Source of the DNA: JAQVIJ01 sp041287365
Lineage (GTDB): Bacteria; Desulfobacterota; Dissulfuribacteria; Dissulfuribacterales; DYLC01
NCBI GenBank assembly: GCA_041287365.1
Contig: JBEULL010000017.1
Coordinates: 193,033 to 257,032, forward strand
Direction: 5' to 3'
DNA length: 64,000 bases
This document shows positions 43,385 through 52,324 of the stretch, piece after piece. The position numbers and the translations under genes are program-made. The notes under the pieces were generated by a model. That model worked only from the letters and a program-made list of their open reading frames with translations. It ran no database searches and had not been told where the DNA came from. Positions within the stretch are counted from its first letter, which is position 1; the number at the start of each line of letters is the position of its first letter.

Positions 43385-44803
43385 TCAGGCCTTGTTTAGG
43401 CAGGCCTTGACCGCCTCTTCGATGCGTTTTACGAATATTGCATGGGCGGTCGTGTTCTTGGCGTGTGGATTGAAGGGCATTAGGCAGGTCTTGAAGCCCA
43501 TGCGCACCGCCTCGTTCATACGGGTCTCCCATTGACTCACCGGCCTGAGTTCGCCTGTAAGCCCGATCTCGCCAAAAATCACCTGATTTGATGGCAATGG
43601 TATGGCCTTGAAACTGGAGAGAATGGCCATGACCACTCCAAGGTCCGCCGCTGTCTCGGTGATGCGAAATCCGCCGGCCACGTTTATGAACACATCCTGG
43701 TCATAGAGCCGTAGGTTCAGATATTTTTCGCATACCGCAAGGAGCATGGCCAGGCGGTTGCTGTCAAAACCAGTGGAGGTACGTCGGGGGTTCACCAGAT
43801 ACGAGCGGGTCACCAGGGCCTGTATCTCCACCAGAATGGGTCTTGTCCCTTCAAGGCAGGGTGTTATGACCGAACCGAAGACATGCTGCTGCCGTTCACT
43901 CAAAAAGAAGTGCGATGGGTTGTCAACATCTTGAAGCCCGCCTGAGGTCATTTCAAACACACCGATTTCATGCGTAGGGCCGTATCTGTTTTTGACTGTG
44001 CGCAGAATACGAAAAGACTGCCCTCGGTCTCCCTCAAAATAGAGGACTGTGTCCACCAGATGTTCCAGTAATCGAGGCCCTGCAATGGCGCCGTCCTTGG
44101 TGACGTGTCCCACTAGAAACAGAGAGACGCCCATGGCCTTGGCGAACTGCACCATGCGGAATGTGGCCTCACGCACCTGGGCCACACTGCCCGGCGCAGA
44201 AGAGATATCCTGGCAGATCAAGGTCTGTACCGAGTCGATGACCATCACTTGGGGTTTCAGTCTCGTGGCCTCCTCCTGTATATGCTCAAGGCGTGTGGAC
44301 GAGAGCAGCCACGGTTCGGCGTATGAGGTGGTGTTTTCAATCGCCGCGCTTGATGAGGTGTTCTGCAGAGTTTTTGAGTCTTTGTTCGTGCCGTGCAGGC
44401 GTGTTGCCCTGGCCTTTATCTGAGACAGAGATTCCTCGCCGCTCACATACAGGCAGGAGACATTGTGGGCCGCCAGATTGCACAGGATCTGTAACAGCAG
44501 TGTGGACTTGCCGATACCTGGCTCTCCACCAATGAGCGCCACTCCACCTGAAACCAGGCCGCCGCCCAGCACACGGTCCATCTCCCTGCTGTCCGTGCCG
44601 ATTCGATGGCCGTTCAAATCGCATTGAATGCCCGACAGTTTTAGAGCATGTTCACCTTCCTGCGCGATGAAAGGCATGGCTGCTTGCGGCCGTTCTTCAA
44701 CCATGGTGTGCCATGCCTCGCAGCCAGGGCACTGACCGAACCACTTGGAAGCCACATAGCCGCAGCTCTGGCATACAAAGGCCGATTTACTCACCCTGCT
44801 CAC
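43385..44803 (-). CDS. radA: DNA repair protein RadA
   Basis: 472 residues. The N-terminal zinc finger CQSCGYVASKWFGQCPGC, Walker A GGEPGIGKSTLLLQ, the RadA motif KNRYGPTHEIGVFEM and a C-terminal Lon-like protease fold (GEIGLTGELRPVSQWETRM) are in the right order. A Ser/Thr-rich insertion near 150 (KTLQNTSSSAAIENT) is longer than usual. It helps branch migration in recombination. The start overlaps the histidine-kinase stop. Confidence 0.96.
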   Translation of the reverse strand: MSRVSKSAFVCQSCGYVASKWFGQCPGCEAWHTMVEERPQAAMPFIAQEGEHALKLSGIQCDLNGHRIGTDSREMDRVLGGGLVSGGVALIGGEPGIGKSTLLLQILCNLAAHNVSCLYVSGEESLSQIKARATRLHGTNKDSKTLQNTSSSAAIENTTSYAEPWLLSSTRLEHIQEEATRLKPQVMVIDSVQTLICQDISSAPGSVAQVREATFRMVQFAKAMGVSLFLVGHVTKDGAIAGPRLLEHLVDTVLYFEGDRGQSFRILRTVKNRYGPTHEIGVFEMTSGGLQDVDNPSHFFLSERQQHVFGSVITPCLEGTRPILVEIQALVTRSYLVNPRRTSTGFDSNRLAMLLAVCEKYLNLRLYDQDVFINVAGGFRITETAADLGVVMAILSSFKAIPLPSNQVIFGEIGLTGELRPVSQWETRMNEAVRMGFKTCLMPFNPHAKNTTAHAIFVKRIEEAVKACLNKA

Positions 44804-46194
44804 TGGATATCCTCCTTATCATGAATGGGAGATTGTTCTGGAAGAGGTAGTTTTACAGCGACCTCAAGCCCCCCTGTTTCATGATTACTGAAGACGATGT
44901 TGCCGTGCATGTCCTCCACAAGGCGTTTTACGATGGCAAGCCCCAGGCCCGTGCCCCGTGTTTTCGTGGTGACAAATGGTTCGAACACGCGCTCCTGCAT
45001 GTCCCTTGGAATGCCTGGGCCATTGTCGTTTACCTTCAGTTGCAGCATGTCGTTCTGTACCACAATCGACAGACGTACCTCCGGATGTTCCTGATCTGCC
45101 ACAGCATCACAGGCATTGTTCAGCAGATTGGTTGCGATCTGTGTGAGTTTGGCCCAGTCAAAGAGAGTTTCATGGCCTTCGCATAGACAGACACAATGCC
45201 TGTCCGGCCTGGAGATGGCCATCTTTCTCGTGAGTTCCTCGCAGAAGGCGGCCGGAGTCATGCGCTGTAGGCCGGTGTGAGCGGGTTTGGCATATGTGAG
45301 CAGGTCCCATGTGAGCTGTTCCAGGCGCTGTGCCTCTTTGACTATGATTTCCAGGTCATCACGCAGTTCCTGTGGAATATCCTCTATGAGATGGAGCTGG
45401 GCGAAACCCTTGATGCTGCCAAGGGGGTTACGAATCTCATGGGCCAGTGTGGCCGCCATTTCTCCAAGAAAGGCCATCTTTTCCTGCTGTTGAAGCCTGG
45501 CCGCCAGCTTTTCGTTGCGTTTCCATTCCAGAAAAAATATAAGTGTCAGACCCCAGAGCGTGAGCAGCGAAAAAGACATAAGTATAAGCTGGACATTGGC
45601 CCTGCGTGTTATGCTTTCGGCTTCATAGGGATGAATGGCGATTCTCAGCACAGCGGTTCTTTCGCGAGTTTCTAACTGTTCGGATATAGGGTGTTCTTCA
45701 TCTTCGGAATCCAGTTTGGAGATGGCTGTCTTCTTGTAAACCGTATCCGTTATGCTCACCGGAAAATCCAACACAAAGACCATCTCTCCTGTTGCCAGAG
45801 GTGTATAATAATATAGCGGCTGTTTGCGCTCCACCACCTTTTCTATATTGTCGTCCGCTATTTTGCGGCCTCGTAATTTTTCGTTGGAATGCAGTATGAT
45901 GGTGCCGTCTTCGTCGTAGAAGGCGAGAAAGGCGATCTCTTCATTTTTGGCTTCCTGTAAAAATTGTTTAAGTACGGTGGGTTCCACTCCCAGCTTTTCC
46001 AGCGTAATGCCCACGTTTACGGCTATGCCAAGGGCGCTCTTTTCTAACAGATTGCGGGAGGCCTCTCTGGAGATGCGGTGTGTGCTGATTGCGCTCAGTA
46101 TGGTCAAGGCCGAAAAGAGCGCTAAAATGATGAGGGCCGTGATGCGGTAGATGGAATGGCCCCGTAATGTAATGGTGCTGAGTTGACGCCACAT
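44800..46194 (-). CDS. Membrane sensor histidine kinase
   Basis: 464 residues. Membrane helices at about 20-38 and 205-225 flank a periplasmic domain of about 165 residues. The dimerisation domain has ATLAHEIRNPLGSIKGFAQL (His about 251). The ATPase domain has NLLNNACDAV (N box), DNGPGIPRD (G1) and TRGTGLGLAIVKRLVED (G2). It belongs to the ZraS/AtoS-like group that usually partners with NtrC-type regulators. No partner is adjacent; the regulator at 19888 is a candidate only. Confidence 0.88.
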   Translation of the reverse strand: MWRQLSTITLRGHSIYRITALIILALFSALTILSAISTHRISREASRNLLEKSALGIAVNVGITLEKLGVEPTVLKQFLQEAKNEEIAFLAFYDEDGTIILHSNEKLRGRKIADDNIEKVVERKQPLYYYTPLATGEMVFVLDFPVSITDTVYKKTAISKLDSEDEEHPISEQLETRERTAVLRIAIHPYEAESITRRANVQLILMSFSLLTLWGLTLIFFLEWKRNEKLAARLQQQEKMAFLGEMAATLAHEIRNPLGSIKGFAQLHLIEDIPQELRDDLEIIVKEAQRLEQLTWDLLTYAKPAHTGLQRMTPAAFCEELTRKMAISRPDRHCVCLCEGHETLFDWAKLTQIATNLLNNACDAVADQEHPEVRLSIVVQNDMLQLKVNDNGPGIPRDMQERVFEPFVTTKTRGTGLGLAIVKRLVEDMHGNIVFSNHETGGLEVAVKLPLPEQSPIHDKEDIQ

Positions 46195-46303
46195 AACTGC
46201 ATTTTAAGTCAAATTCCAAAATGTTCCACATAAAAATCACTTGCAAAAAATAAACAATGAGTTATGGTCATTTAGACATAAATTCCAATCAAGGAGGTCT
46301 GTT

Positions 46304-46921
46304 ATGCAGAAATACCTGAAAAAACACCTTGTTGCCATGTTGTCCGCAGCCTGCATGTTCGGAATTGCAGGCACTGCTCTGCCGGTCTGGTCAGCCGACA
46401 GCGCTGCGCCGGCGCAGTTGGCCGCCGATGACCCTGTGGCTGGAGAAAAGGCCGTATTCGCCAAGTTGAAAGAGGAGTTTCCCAAGGATCACGTTATTAC
46501 AGTGGAGCAGTTCAAGAAGGTGTGGGAGGATGTCCTGGCTGGCAAGATGCCCAATACCTATCTGCTGGACCTGCGCACCCATCCTGAATTCAACACCTTT
46601 CACATCGAGGGTGCGGATCATATACACGCAGGCCATGTCTATACTGTGCCTGGCAAGATCAAGGACACCAATGCAAACATCTATTTGCTATGCCGTACAG
46701 GCCATCGGGCCTATTATGTCGGTCATTTCCTGAGAGAATACGGCTATAAAAACCTTTGGATCGTGGATGGCGGTATGGTGGCATGGATGAAGGCTGGCTA
46801 TCCATTGGTCAATCAGTTCATGGGGCATTTTACGGCCCACTACGCGGATTTCCAGAAGGATTATGCGCCTGATTTCAGAGAAGACGGGAAATACCGTGTG
46901 AGGGAGTTCCATCCGTATTGA
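46304..46921 (+). CDS. Secreted rhodanese-like protein
   Basis: 205 residues from ATG 46304, after AAGGAGGT. The signal peptide (LVAMLSAACMFGIAGTALPVWSA in its core) is followed by a rhodanese domain: TYLLDLRTHPEFNTFHIEGA and the active-site loop LLCRTGHRAYYV with Cys about 128. Rhodaneses carry sulfane sulfur as a cysteine persulfide. A periplasmic place suits sulfur-compound metabolism (inference). It is a single gene with its own terminator. Confidence 0.88.
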   Translation: MQKYLKKHLVAMLSAACMFGIAGTALPVWSADSAAPAQLAADDPVAGEKAVFAKLKEEFPKDHVITVEQFKKVWEDVLAGKMPNTYLLDLRTHPEFNTFHIEGADHIHAGHVYTVPGKIKDTNANIYLLCRTGHRAYYVGHFLREYGYKNLWIVDGGMVAWMKAGYPLVNQFMGHFTAHYADFQKDYAPDFREDGKYRVREFHPY

Positions 46922-46945
46922 TTCGGTGATTTTTGCTTAAAACTA

Positions 46946-46971
46946 AAAAGGGCGGATATCCGCCCTTTTTT
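46946..46971 (+). terminator. Intrinsic terminator after the rhodanese gene
   Basis: GGGCGGATATCCGCCC is a perfect 16-base palindrome followed by six T. The A-run before it would let it act also on the opposite strand for the secreted repeat-protein gene. Confidence 0.9.
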
Positions 46972-47008
46972 ATTGCCATTTGTAATGGGTGGTTGTGCAA
47001 TTAGCGCA

Positions 47009-47521
47009 TTACCTTGGAACAATTTCGTAGTTGTCACAGATGCCGTCTCCGTCCACATCCACAAAGTTCTTCAGGTGCAGGGCCTGGTATGCCTCGTAGG
47101 TCTGAAAGATATCACAGATGCCGTCTCCGTTTTCATCTACAAACGGCACGCCGAATGAGTGATAAAGAGGGGTATCCTGCACTATGTCACAGATGCCGTC
47201 TCCGTTTTCATCCACGAAGTTCATTCCGCCTGTGAGCTGACGAAAGGTCTCGCGATTTACAAAGGGGTCCTGCGAGGTGTCCACTGAGAACGCCGGATAG
47301 TTCTGCGGGCCGTTGGCTCCGCGGAAGTTGTACATGGCACCCATGCCGCTGTTCTGTTGGCTCATGTCTGTGGTCTGGGTCTGTTCCATGGTCGTAACTT
47401 GCTGGGTTACGCCGTTTCCTGTATCAGGCACATTGGGTGCCATGGCTGCATGGGCGCTTAAGGACATGGACACCAGGCCTGCCACCATACCACTGCATAC
47501 GAACTTCATAGCTTTTTTCAT
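47009..47521 (-). CDS. Secreted protein with three FVDENGDGICD calcium-binding-like repeats
   Basis: 170 residues from ATG 47521, eight bases after AGGAGG. A signal peptide (CSGMVAGLVSMSLSAHAA) precedes a Gln/Met/Thr-rich part and three copies of FVDxxGDGICD (two with ENGDG, one with VDGDG), spaced about 25 residues apart. The D-x-D/N-x-D-G-x-x-D pattern resembles EF-hand/thrombospondin type 3 or dockerin loops that bind calcium. No enzyme domain is visible. The DNA repeats (CAGATGCCGTCTCCGT) are nearly identical, which suggests recent duplication. Its function is unknown. Confidence 0.7.
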   Translation of the reverse strand: MKKAMKFVCSGMVAGLVSMSLSAHAAMAPNVPDTGNGVTQQVTTMEQTQTTDMSQQNSGMGAMYNFRGANGPQNYPAFSVDTSQDPFVNRETFRQLTGGMNFVDENGDGICDIVQDTPLYHSFGVPFVDENGDGICDIFQTYEAYQALHLKNFVDVDGDGICDNYEIVPR

Positions 47522-47690
47522 TGGAATACCTCCTATCGAGTTGTTTTTTGAAAAATCTTGAAAGATTGACGGCAGTGCCACCATGAAAAATCTTTTCAAG
47601 ATTTTCTATTTGTGTTTTTTATAAAGCCAGAAGTATGCCAAAATTAAACTTAATAAAAAACAGAAAGTTACAAGAATAGACAATGAGTTT

Positions 47691-47727
47691 TTTCGACAAA
47701 TGACATTATTTTTCGACAAAAGTGTCG
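47691..47727. promoter_or_regulatory. Twin TTTCGACAAA boxes upstream of the secreted repeat-protein gene
   Basis: TTTCGACAAA occurs at 47691-47700 and 47711-47720, exactly 20 bases (two DNA turns) apart. The second is part of CGACA-AAAG-TGTCG, an inverted repeat. They lie between the pilB stop and the start of the secreted protein, in AT-rich DNA. An operator is possible; the binding protein is unknown. Confidence 0.4.
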
Positions 47728-47743
47728 TTTGTGAAGGAGTGTT

Positions 47744-49510
47744 TTAGGTGCTGATGACTCTTAGCACCTCTTCCGGTGTGGTGATATGGTTCAAGACCTT
47801 TCTCAGGCCGTCATGCTGCATGGAGGTCATGCCGTCTTTTATGGCCTGGGCGTAAATGGCCTGTTCACTGGCCTGGTCATGTATGAGTTCCTTGACGGCA
47901 TCGGATACAGTCAATATCTCGTATATGCCTATTCTGCCCCAAAATCCTGTGTTGCGGCACTTGGTGCAGCCTTTGCCATAGGCTATTGTGATAGGTTGTG
48001 CTTCATGTGAGGGATATGCCCGCAAATAGCCAAGGGGGGCCAGGTCTTGAGGAGTTACGGTGAGTTCGGTCTTGCAGGCAGGGCAGATCATGCGCACCAG
48101 CCGCTGGCCTACCACTCCCAGCAGTGTGGATGAGATGAGATAGCTCTCAAGACCCAGGTCTTTGAGCCTTGTGATGGCGCCTGCTGCGTCGTTGGTGTGT
48201 AGAGTGGAAAATACGAGATGGCCGGTCAGTGCGGCCTGAATGGCATACCTCGCGGTCTCCAGGTCACGAATCTCACCCACCATGATGATGTCCGGGTCCT
48301 GACGCAGGATATTGCGCAGAATGCTGGAGAATGTGACATCGATGTGGGGTTGAACCGCTATTTGATTGAATTCCTCATGAATCATCTCCACCGGGTCCTC
48401 GATGCTCACGATATTGACTGCAGGTGTGCTCAAATGCCTCAGAGTGGAATAAAGGGTGGTGGACTTGCCGCTTCCGGTAGGGCCTGTCATGAGCACTATG
48501 CCATGAGTGTGTTGCAATATCTTTTGATAGCTTCGAAGATCGTGATCCGAGAAGCCCAGTTCCGTCAGGTCCTTGAACAGGATATCCGCGCTCTGCAGTC
48601 TCAAGACCACCTTTTCACCAAAGGCCACCGGCACTGTGGAGACGCGCACCTCAGCCTCCTGACTCTTCCATGCGATCTTGAGTCTGCCGTCCTGTGGTCT
48701 GCGTTTTTCCGCTATGTCCAGTCGTGACATGGCCTTTATGCGAGTGGAAATGGCCTCGTGCACCGTGCGGGGCAGGCGATAGACCGTGTGTAGCATGCCG
48801 TCTATGCGGAGTCGAATCCAGGTCTCGTTGCGTTTGGGCTCTATGTGAATGTCGCTGGCCCGCTGTTCCATGGCGTATTGCAGCAGGTGATCTACCGCCT
48901 TCTGAATGTGTTTGTCCGATGCGGCGGTCTCGGGTGAGGCCAGAGATATGTATTGCTCCAGATTGGAGATGTCCACGGTGTTTGAGTCGTAAAGCGCTGT
49001 CTCCGCAGCCAGAATGGAGCGCTTGAACTCGAAGAAATCTCGAATGATGTATTCTATATCGGCCTTGGGAGCGACGATCAAACGGATTTCGCCTTGAAAG
49101 ACTCGCTCGATATCGCCTTTCAGTTCCTTGTCCAGGGGATTGTAGCATGCCGCTGTCAGCAGGTCGTCTTGAACGTTTATGGGCAGGACCAGTCTTTTTC
49201 GTGCAAAAGAGGCTGGCAACAGCCTGGTTACCGTATCCATCTCCAGTTTCAGGGGATCGAGCCTCATAAAAGTCCAGTTCTGATCCTGTGCTATCAAAGT
49301 CAAGATATCGGCCTCTTCTAGAATGCCTTTGCCGTCGGCCTTGTTCAGATGCAATCCGCTCAACCATTGCACCAGGTCCTGCCCCCTTCTTTTGGCCACC
49401 ACCGTACGCGGGGTCAATTGCAGTATCTGCTCCTGTGTGAGCAGATTGTGTCTGCGCAGCAAGTTGAAGAGATATTCTACGTCATAATATGGATGTATCG
49501 TGTTTTTCAT
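47744..49510 (-). CDS. pilB: Type IV pilus assembly/secretion ATPase (PilB/GspE family)
   Basis: 588 residues from ATG 49510; upstream in-frame codons to 49606 are inside the previous gene and dispensable. Domains: an N-terminal GspE/MshEN part (about 10-160, RLLPASFARKRLVLPI), then the ATPase with Walker A GPTGSGKSTTLYS, the Asp box DPVEMIHEEFNQIA, Walker B PDIIMVGEIRDLETA and the His box. The tetracysteine zinc site reads CPAC and CTKC. It powers pilus extension. It lies 14 kb from the pilM-Q genes and follows the YkgJ-like gene by 5 bases. Confidence 0.92.
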   Translation of the reverse strand: MKNTIHPYYDVEYLFNLLRRHNLLTQEQILQLTPRTVVAKRRGQDLVQWLSGLHLNKADGKGILEEADILTLIAQDQNWTFMRLDPLKLEMDTVTRLLPASFARKRLVLPINVQDDLLTAACYNPLDKELKGDIERVFQGEIRLIVAPKADIEYIIRDFFEFKRSILAAETALYDSNTVDISNLEQYISLASPETAASDKHIQKAVDHLLQYAMEQRASDIHIEPKRNETWIRLRIDGMLHTVYRLPRTVHEAISTRIKAMSRLDIAEKRRPQDGRLKIAWKSQEAEVRVSTVPVAFGEKVVLRLQSADILFKDLTELGFSDHDLRSYQKILQHTHGIVLMTGPTGSGKSTTLYSTLRHLSTPAVNIVSIEDPVEMIHEEFNQIAVQPHIDVTFSSILRNILRQDPDIIMVGEIRDLETARYAIQAALTGHLVFSTLHTNDAAGAITRLKDLGLESYLISSTLLGVVGQRLVRMICPACKTELTVTPQDLAPLGYLRAYPSHEAQPITIAYGKGCTKCRNTGFWGRIGIYEILTVSDAVKELIHDQASEQAIYAQAIKDGMTSMQHDGLRKVLNHITTPEEVLRVIST

Positions 49511-49515
49511 GGAGT

Positions 49516-50376
49516 TCAGGCCTTGTTGGGTTTGAGCAGAAGAGTGACCTCGTTCAGCACGGCATATCGCTCCAGTTCCTTTTCCAGCAGGCGCACATAC
49601 GGGCAATCCGTGATTGCCAGCAGTGTGTTTCGTTCCATGAGGATATCGGATCTGTCCGGTTGCTGTTCTATGACATAGGCGAAGATCTGTGGTCTTTTGC
49701 AGACATCCGGTCGTTTTTCATAGATGTTACAGCGTTTGTTTGCGGAAAGATGTGGACATAAAGCGCCCTTGGTAAGAATCAGGCTGTAGCCATGACGCCA
49801 GTGATAAACCGCAGGAGGCAGGAGGTAGAACGGTTTTCCATCTATTTGGAATGTGTCGGCTGAATAAGGGTCGAAATCGCCTCTGAATGGAGTTTCGATG
49901 GCCTTCAACTTAAAAAGTGACAACTCTTCAGGCTGAAGGGGAATTTCGAAGAATTCCTGAACCGCAGCTGCTTTCGGTCCTTCACAGCACAGAGAGCAGT
50001 CCATGGAGGAACAGAACAGCGAATTAATTGTTTCAAGTTCGGTCTGCATCACATGTTGTTTCATGAGGCATAAAACGGCTGAAAATACATTTAGCGGTTC
50101 ATTCCGTTCATTCAGCACCACCTGATGAAGCCCTTGAGTATTTTGGCCGTGTTTCAGTGTATCATACCATGGAGCAGGCCATTTTATGGCGGTCAGTCTT
50201 CTGGCCGGGGTTTCATATATGACTTCGTCCGTCTCCAATCCCTCAGGTAATGCCTTCAAAAGCCCTTCCCATGTCTCATACGGGCTTGCCAGATAAAGCA
50301 TGAGACAAAGCCTTGTCAAAGGCCAAAGAGGTGTGTGGAGAAGTTTTAGACCTGTTTGCCAGTTATCGGTATTCAT
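49516..50376 (-). CDS. YkgJ-family zinc- or iron-chelating cysteine cluster protein
   Basis: 286 residues. A cysteine cluster CSSMDCSLCC lies near residue 122, and a second set follows as LCPHLSANKRCNIYEKRP with VCKRP. This spacing is the YkgJ/UPF0153 pattern. The first 110 residues have no family match. It lies between dxs and pilB. The metal and role are unknown. Confidence 0.75.
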   Translation of the reverse strand: MNTDNWQTGLKLLHTPLWPLTRLCLMLYLASPYETWEGLLKALPEGLETDEVIYETPARRLTAIKWPAPWYDTLKHGQNTQGLHQVVLNERNEPLNVFSAVLCLMKQHVMQTELETINSLFCSSMDCSLCCEGPKAAAVQEFFEIPLQPEELSLFKLKAIETPFRGDFDPYSADTFQIDGKPFYLLPPAVYHWRHGYSLILTKGALCPHLSANKRCNIYEKRPDVCKRPQIFAYVIEQQPDRSDILMERNTLLAITDCPYVRLLEKELERYAVLNEVTLLLKPNKA

Positions 50377-50436
50377 TTAATGTTGAATTTTAAATGGTGA
50401 ATGTCTAATTGAGATAAGCATCAAATTATAATCAAT

Positions 50437-52323
50437 TCAGGTAGTTATTCCTGAATTTAACATTGCATTAGCCGCTTTCACCATGGTATCACAGTCGAGC
50501 CCCACCAATTCCTTGAGTTTTGCCGGGGTTCCGTGTTCGATGAATACATCGGGGATTCCGAGACTTCTGACCTTTGCAATGATGTTTATGGCATGCAGCG
50601 CCTCCATGACTGCAGATCCGAAGCCGCCCGCTATAGCGTTTTCTTCTATGGTCAAAAAGATGGGTTTTTGCTGGGCGAGGTCTTGCAACAGTGGGATGTC
50701 CAGGGGTTTTACGTATCTTGCGTTTACAACAGAGGCGGAGATACCTTGTTTTATCAGGATGTCGGCGGCCTGTAACGCTGTGTATGTGAGTGGTCCTGCT
50801 GTAAGGATATGGAGATCCGTACCCCGTACAAGCTGCTCCCATCTCCCTATTCCTATTGTATTAAAGCACCAGTCCAGGCTGACTCCGATGCCAGCGCCCC
50901 GAGGATAGCGGATGGCGGTGGGGCCGGAATGCTGAAGCGCCGTATAGAGCATGGATTGAAGCTCGTTTTCGTCTTTTGGAGTCATTATGGTCATGTTCGG
51001 AATGGCCCTGAGAAACGAGATATCGAAGACCCCGTGGTGCGTGGGGCCGTCGTCTCCCACCAGACCGCCTCGATCTATGGCAAAGACCACGGGCAGGTTC
51101 TGAAGGCAGACGTCGTGAATGATCTGGTCGTATGCCCGCTGCAGAAAGGTGGAATAGATGGCGACCACCGGTCTCATGCCTTCTAATGCCAGGCCCGCCG
51201 CAAAGGTCACGGCGTGTTGTTCCGAGATGCCCACATCGAAGAAACGATTCGGGAACTCCTTTGCAAAGGCGGAAAGCCCGGTTCCGTTGGGCATGGCGGC
51301 TGTTATGGCCACGATGCGATCGTCATCGCCGGCAAGCCTTACCAGGGTCTGGCCGAATATCTCCGTGTATGAAGGTGGAGTGGTGGTATTTTTGGTTTTA
51401 GGTTTACCGGTAGCTATGTCAAATGGCCCCACACCATGAAATGCCTCAGGATGTTCCTCCGCAGGGGCATATCCCTTGCCTTTTTTGGTGAGTACATGCA
51501 CCAAGACGGGGCCGGCGATCTCATTGACGTTTTTGAGGGTTTCGATGAGTGCCTCCAGGTTGTGTCCTGGAAGCGGCCCGATATATTCGAACTGTAGGGC
51601 CTCGAAAAGCATGCCTGGAGTCAGCAGCGCCTTAAGTGAGTCTTCGCTGCGTTTAAGCAGACTCCATATCTGTTCACCTGTATCGCTGCGTTTTAGAAAG
51701 CCTTCCATTTCCCTTTTTATGCGAGATGCAAACTTACCTGTGAGTTTTCTGCTGAGAAAAGAGGAAAGCGCGCCTACGTTGGGCGAGATGGACATCTCGT
51801 TGTCGTTCAGAATGACAATGAGGTCTTTTTTGAGGTGTCCTGCATTGTTCAATGCCTCGAAGGCCATGCCTGCGGTCATGGAGCCGTCGCCTATGACCGC
51901 AATGACGCGGTTTTTCGCCTTTTTGTGTTGTAACGCCGTGGCCATGCCCAGACCTGCTGAGATGGATGTGCTTGAGTGGCCTGTGTCCAGGCAGTCGTAG
52001 GGGCTTTCAGCCCGTTTGGGAAAGCCGCTGATGCCGCCGTATTGGCGTAGAGTGTGAAATCTATTCAATCGGCCTGTGAGTAGCTTATGTGCATAGGATT
52101 GGTGGCCTACATCCCAGATGATGCGATCAAATGGGGCATTGAAAACATAGTGCAGGGCTATGGTCAGTTCGATTACTCCTAAATTGGGCGCTAAATGGCC
52201 GCCGGTTTCCGCAACTGTCTCAACGATCTTACGGCGCAGTTCCTGGGCCAGCATCGTCATCTGTTTGAGATTCATGGCCTTGAGATCATCGGGCGATTTT
52301 ATGTTTGAAAGGAGTTTATACAT
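50437..52323 (-). CDS. dxs: 1-deoxy-D-xylulose-5-phosphate synthase
   Basis: 628 residues, complete length. The thiamine-diphosphate-binding motif is GDGSMTAGMAFEALNNAG with the N-terminal HLAPNLGVIELTIALH, and the transketolase-type middle domain has FDVGISEQHAVTFAAGLA. It makes DXP from pyruvate and glyceraldehyde 3-phosphate, the first step of the MEP isoprenoid pathway. It lies one base after ispA, whose product uses the pathway's end products. A small hairpin (AATTCAGG and CCTGAATT) spans the stop codon. Confidence 0.97.
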   Translation of the reverse strand: MYKLLSNIKSPDDLKAMNLKQMTMLAQELRRKIVETVAETGGHLAPNLGVIELTIALHYVFNAPFDRIIWDVGHQSYAHKLLTGRLNRFHTLRQYGGISGFPKRAESPYDCLDTGHSSTSISAGLGMATALQHKKAKNRVIAVIGDGSMTAGMAFEALNNAGHLKKDLIVILNDNEMSISPNVGALSSFLSRKLTGKFASRIKREMEGFLKRSDTGEQIWSLLKRSEDSLKALLTPGMLFEALQFEYIGPLPGHNLEALIETLKNVNEIAGPVLVHVLTKKGKGYAPAEEHPEAFHGVGPFDIATGKPKTKNTTTPPSYTEIFGQTLVRLAGDDDRIVAITAAMPNGTGLSAFAKEFPNRFFDVGISEQHAVTFAAGLALEGMRPVVAIYSTFLQRAYDQIIHDVCLQNLPVVFAIDRGGLVGDDGPTHHGVFDISFLRAIPNMTIMTPKDENELQSMLYTALQHSGPTAIRYPRGAGIGVSLDWCFNTIGIGRWEQLVRGTDLHILTAGPLTYTALQAADILIKQGISASVVNARYVKPLDIPLLQDLAQQKPIFLTIEENAIAGGFGSAVMEALHAINIIAKVRSLGIPDVFIEHGTPAKLKELVGLDCDTMVKAANAMLNSGITT

Positions 52324-52324
52324 G

